Shown: in pieces, positions 7,266 through 8,711 of the stretch | Layout of the letters: every line of letters begins with the position of its first letter | Numbering within the stretch: the first letter of the stretch is position 1 | Assembly: GCA_937906795.1 (NCBI GenBank) | Contig: CALCUQ010000147.1 | Coordinates: 1-8,711 of the forward strand | Length of the DNA: 8,711 nt | Direction: 5' to 3' | Source: an uncultured Bacteroidales bacterium | Lineage (GTDB): Bacteria; Bacteroidota; Bacteroidia; Bacteroidales; UBA932 | Notes under the pieces: generated by a model | Database searches by the model: none | What the model saw: only the letters and a program-made list of their open reading frames with translations | Told to the model about the DNA's origin: nothing | Translations under genes and position numbers: made by a program

Positions 7266-8594
7266 TTATAATCTTGCTCTTATTGCTTTTGAAGCCTCTT
7301 CATATCCTGGCTTATCCAACAATGCAAACATATTTTTCTTATAATCCTCAACACCAGGTTGGTTAAAAGGATTTACACCCAACATATAACCACTAATTCC
7401 ACAAGCTATTTCAAACATATAGAATAGCTCTCCAAGATTATACTCATCAATCTTTTCAATCTCAATTTCAATATTTGGAACACCACCATCTATATGAGCC
7501 AGTTTTGTTCCAAGTTGAGCCATCTTGTTAACCTCTTCCACTCTCTTTCCTGCCAAGAAATTAAGGCCATCCAAGTTTTGCTCGTCTTTTTCTATTGTAA
7601 CTGTATGAGCTGCTTTCTTAACCAATACGTTAGTCTCAAACAATATTCTCTCACCATCTTGTATATATTGTCCCATTGAGTGCAAATCTGTTGAGAAGTT
7701 TACTGATGCAGGGAATATACCCTTACCATCTTTACCTTCGCTCTCTCCATAAAGTTGCTTCCACCATTCACCCAAATATTGCAATTTTGGATTATAGTTT
7801 ACAAGAATCTCTATCTTTTTACCCAAAGAATATATTGCATTTCTCATAGCTGCATACATAATAGCAGGATTGTCTGCTACTGGTTTTGAACAAACCTCCT
7901 GCATATGTTTTGCACCATCTACAAGAGCTTTTATATCAAAACCTGCCAATGCTATAGGTAATAGTCCTACAGGGGTAAGAACAGAGAATCTGCCTCCAAC
8001 ATTGTCGGGAATAATAAAAGTTGAATAACCTTCCTGGTTGGCTAAAGTTCTCAATGCTCCTTTGGATGCATCGGTAATTGCAACTATTCTCTCTTTACAA
8101 ACCTCTTTCCCAAATCTCTTCTCCATATCCTCTTTAATGATACGGAATGCAATTGCAGGCTCGGTTGTTGTACCCGATTTTGATATTACAACGGTTGCAT
8201 ATGTTCTTGTAGAAAGGAACTCCAAAAGTTCAGCAGCATAATCTTCTGAAATATTATGTCCGGCAAAAACAACCTGAGGATTGGTTGTACACATATTGGC
8301 TGCAAAAGTGTGAGACAATGCCTCAATTGCACATTTTGCACCTAAATAAGAACCTCCAATACCAACAACCACTACAACATCCACTTTACCTTTCCATCTT
8401 TTAACTATGCTATTGCAAGCATCTATTAAAGAGTTGTCTATTTCACTTGGCAAATTCACCCAACCCAAAAAATCATTACCTGCGCCGTTTCCTTTAAGCA
8501 CAGTATCAAGTCCTTTATATGCCTCTTCTACTTGTTTGTTATAAAGCTCAGCAGAAACAAAATTTTCTGTAGCCTTTAGATTGATATTGATCAT
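7266..8594 (-). CDS. pgi: Glucose-6-phosphate isomerase
   Basis: Interconverts glucose 6-phosphate and fructose 6-phosphate in glycolysis and gluconeogenesis, in the cytoplasm. At 442 residues it is of the short type found in Bacteroidota and Firmicutes (about 450), not the 550-residue enterobacterial type. Visible motifs are GIGGSYLGA (78-86), the phosphate-binding SKSGTTTEP (138-146), the PGI signature DNVGGRFSVLTPVG (197-210), YGESEGK with the probable catalytic E284, DLHSMGQY with H305, and QPGVEDYKKNMFALL with the probable active lysine K419. The last three keep the mutual spacing of Geobacillus PGI as I recall it. The ATG at 8592-8594 gives a normal N-terminus and lies 12 bases after the gpsA stop. 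No Shine-Dalgarno sequence is seen, which is usual in this phylum. Translation probably depends on the gpsA transcript, whose promoter is outside the window. A strong hairpin follows. Confidence 0.97.
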   Translation of the reverse strand: MININLKATENFVSAELYNKQVEEAYKGLDTVLKGNGAGNDFLGWVNLPSEIDNSLIDACNSIVKRWKGKVDVVVVVGIGGSYLGAKCAIEALSHTFAANMCTTNPQVVFAGHNISEDYAAELLEFLSTRTYATVVISKSGTTTEPAIAFRIIKEDMEKRFGKEVCKERIVAITDASKGALRTLANQEGYSTFIIPDNVGGRFSVLTPVGLLPIALAGFDIKALVDGAKHMQEVCSKPVADNPAIMYAAMRNAIYSLGKKIEILVNYNPKLQYLGEWWKQLYGESEGKDGKGIFPASVNFSTDLHSMGQYIQDGERILFETNVLVKKAAHTVTIEKDEQNLDGLNFLAGKRVEEVNKMAQLGTKLAHIDGGVPNIEIEIEKIDEYNLGELFYMFEIACGISGYMLGVNPFNQPGVEDYKKNMFALLDKPGYEEASKAIRARL

Positions 8595-8606
8595 AGTTTA
8601 TCAGTA

Positions 8607-8711
8607 TTAAATAAGTGTTTCAGTTAATTGTCTCATAATAAATGCAGGATATCTGTTTTCGTACAAAATTTTGTACACAGCCTCTGCAATTGGCATTTTT
8701 ATGCCGTATTT
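8607..8711 (-). CDS. gpsA: Glycerol-3-phosphate dehydrogenase, C-terminal end only
   Basis: A frame open from the right edge to the TAA at 8607-8609 gives the last 34 residues: KYGIKMPIAEAVYKILYENR, then YPAFIMRQLTETLI. The MPIAEAVYKILYE segment is typical of the C-terminal helix of NAD(P)H-dependent glycerol-3-phosphate dehydrogenase, which reduces dihydroxyacetone phosphate to sn-glycerol 3-phosphate for phospholipid synthesis. The gpsA-pgi order is common in Bacteroidales, as I recall. The start and catalytic residues are outside the window. The frame is too short and too edge-bound for certainty, but the local motif and the neighbour agree. Confidence 0.8.
   Translation of the reverse strand, partial: KYGIKMPIAEAVYKILYENRYPAFIMRQLTETLI

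Noticed and set aside
1..8711. Search for tRNA, rRNA, CRISPR, IS ends or riboswitch
   Set aside because: No cloverleaf-like segment, regular spaced repeats, transposase fragment or recognisable riboswitch core was seen; the intergenic gaps are 99, 20, 56, 78 and 12 bases, too short for most of these.

Overview
The window reads as chromosomal core DNA from an AT-rich member of the Bacteroidota, most likely Bacteroidales. The evidence is the short-type glucose-6-phosphate isomerase downstream of gpsA, AddB/AddA proteins of the form seen in this phylum, a DUF3575-like envelope protein, promoter -7 boxes of the Bacteroidota type (TAnnTTTG), and start codons without a usable Shine-Dalgarno sequence. 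All six genes lie on the minus strand, so transcription runs from high to low coordinates. A genus cannot be named from this sequence.

In transcription order, the right edge (8607-8711) holds the last 34 codons of a probable gpsA (glycerol-3-phosphate dehydrogenase). Twelve bases later pgi follows (7266-8594), apparently in the same operon. A long perfect hairpin (7205-7247) closes that unit. A MgtC/SapB-type membrane protein comes next (6528-7187); its likely promoter box overlaps the hairpin. A short gap with an 8-bp-arm inverted repeat and a clear -7 box leads into addB (3643-6471), followed after 20 bases by addA (569-3622). These two encode the subunits of an AddAB/RecBCD-type helicase-nuclease for double-strand break processing. 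A 99-base gap with another clear -7 box precedes a signal-peptide-bearing DUF3575-like protein (1-469), which runs off the left edge.

The genes do four unrelated jobs: phospholipid precursor and sugar metabolism, a membrane protein of ion or stress homeostasis, DNA repair, and the cell envelope. Only gpsA-pgi and addB-addA look like true operons. Both Add subunits keep their nuclease residues, and AddB keeps the four iron-sulfur cysteines. I see no mobile element, CRISPR array, tRNA, rRNA or defence island, and no convincing novel system. The points worth a second look are start-site corrections, promoters placed very close to start codons, and two inverted repeats at gene borders. No stretch longer than 300 bases lacks a gene.
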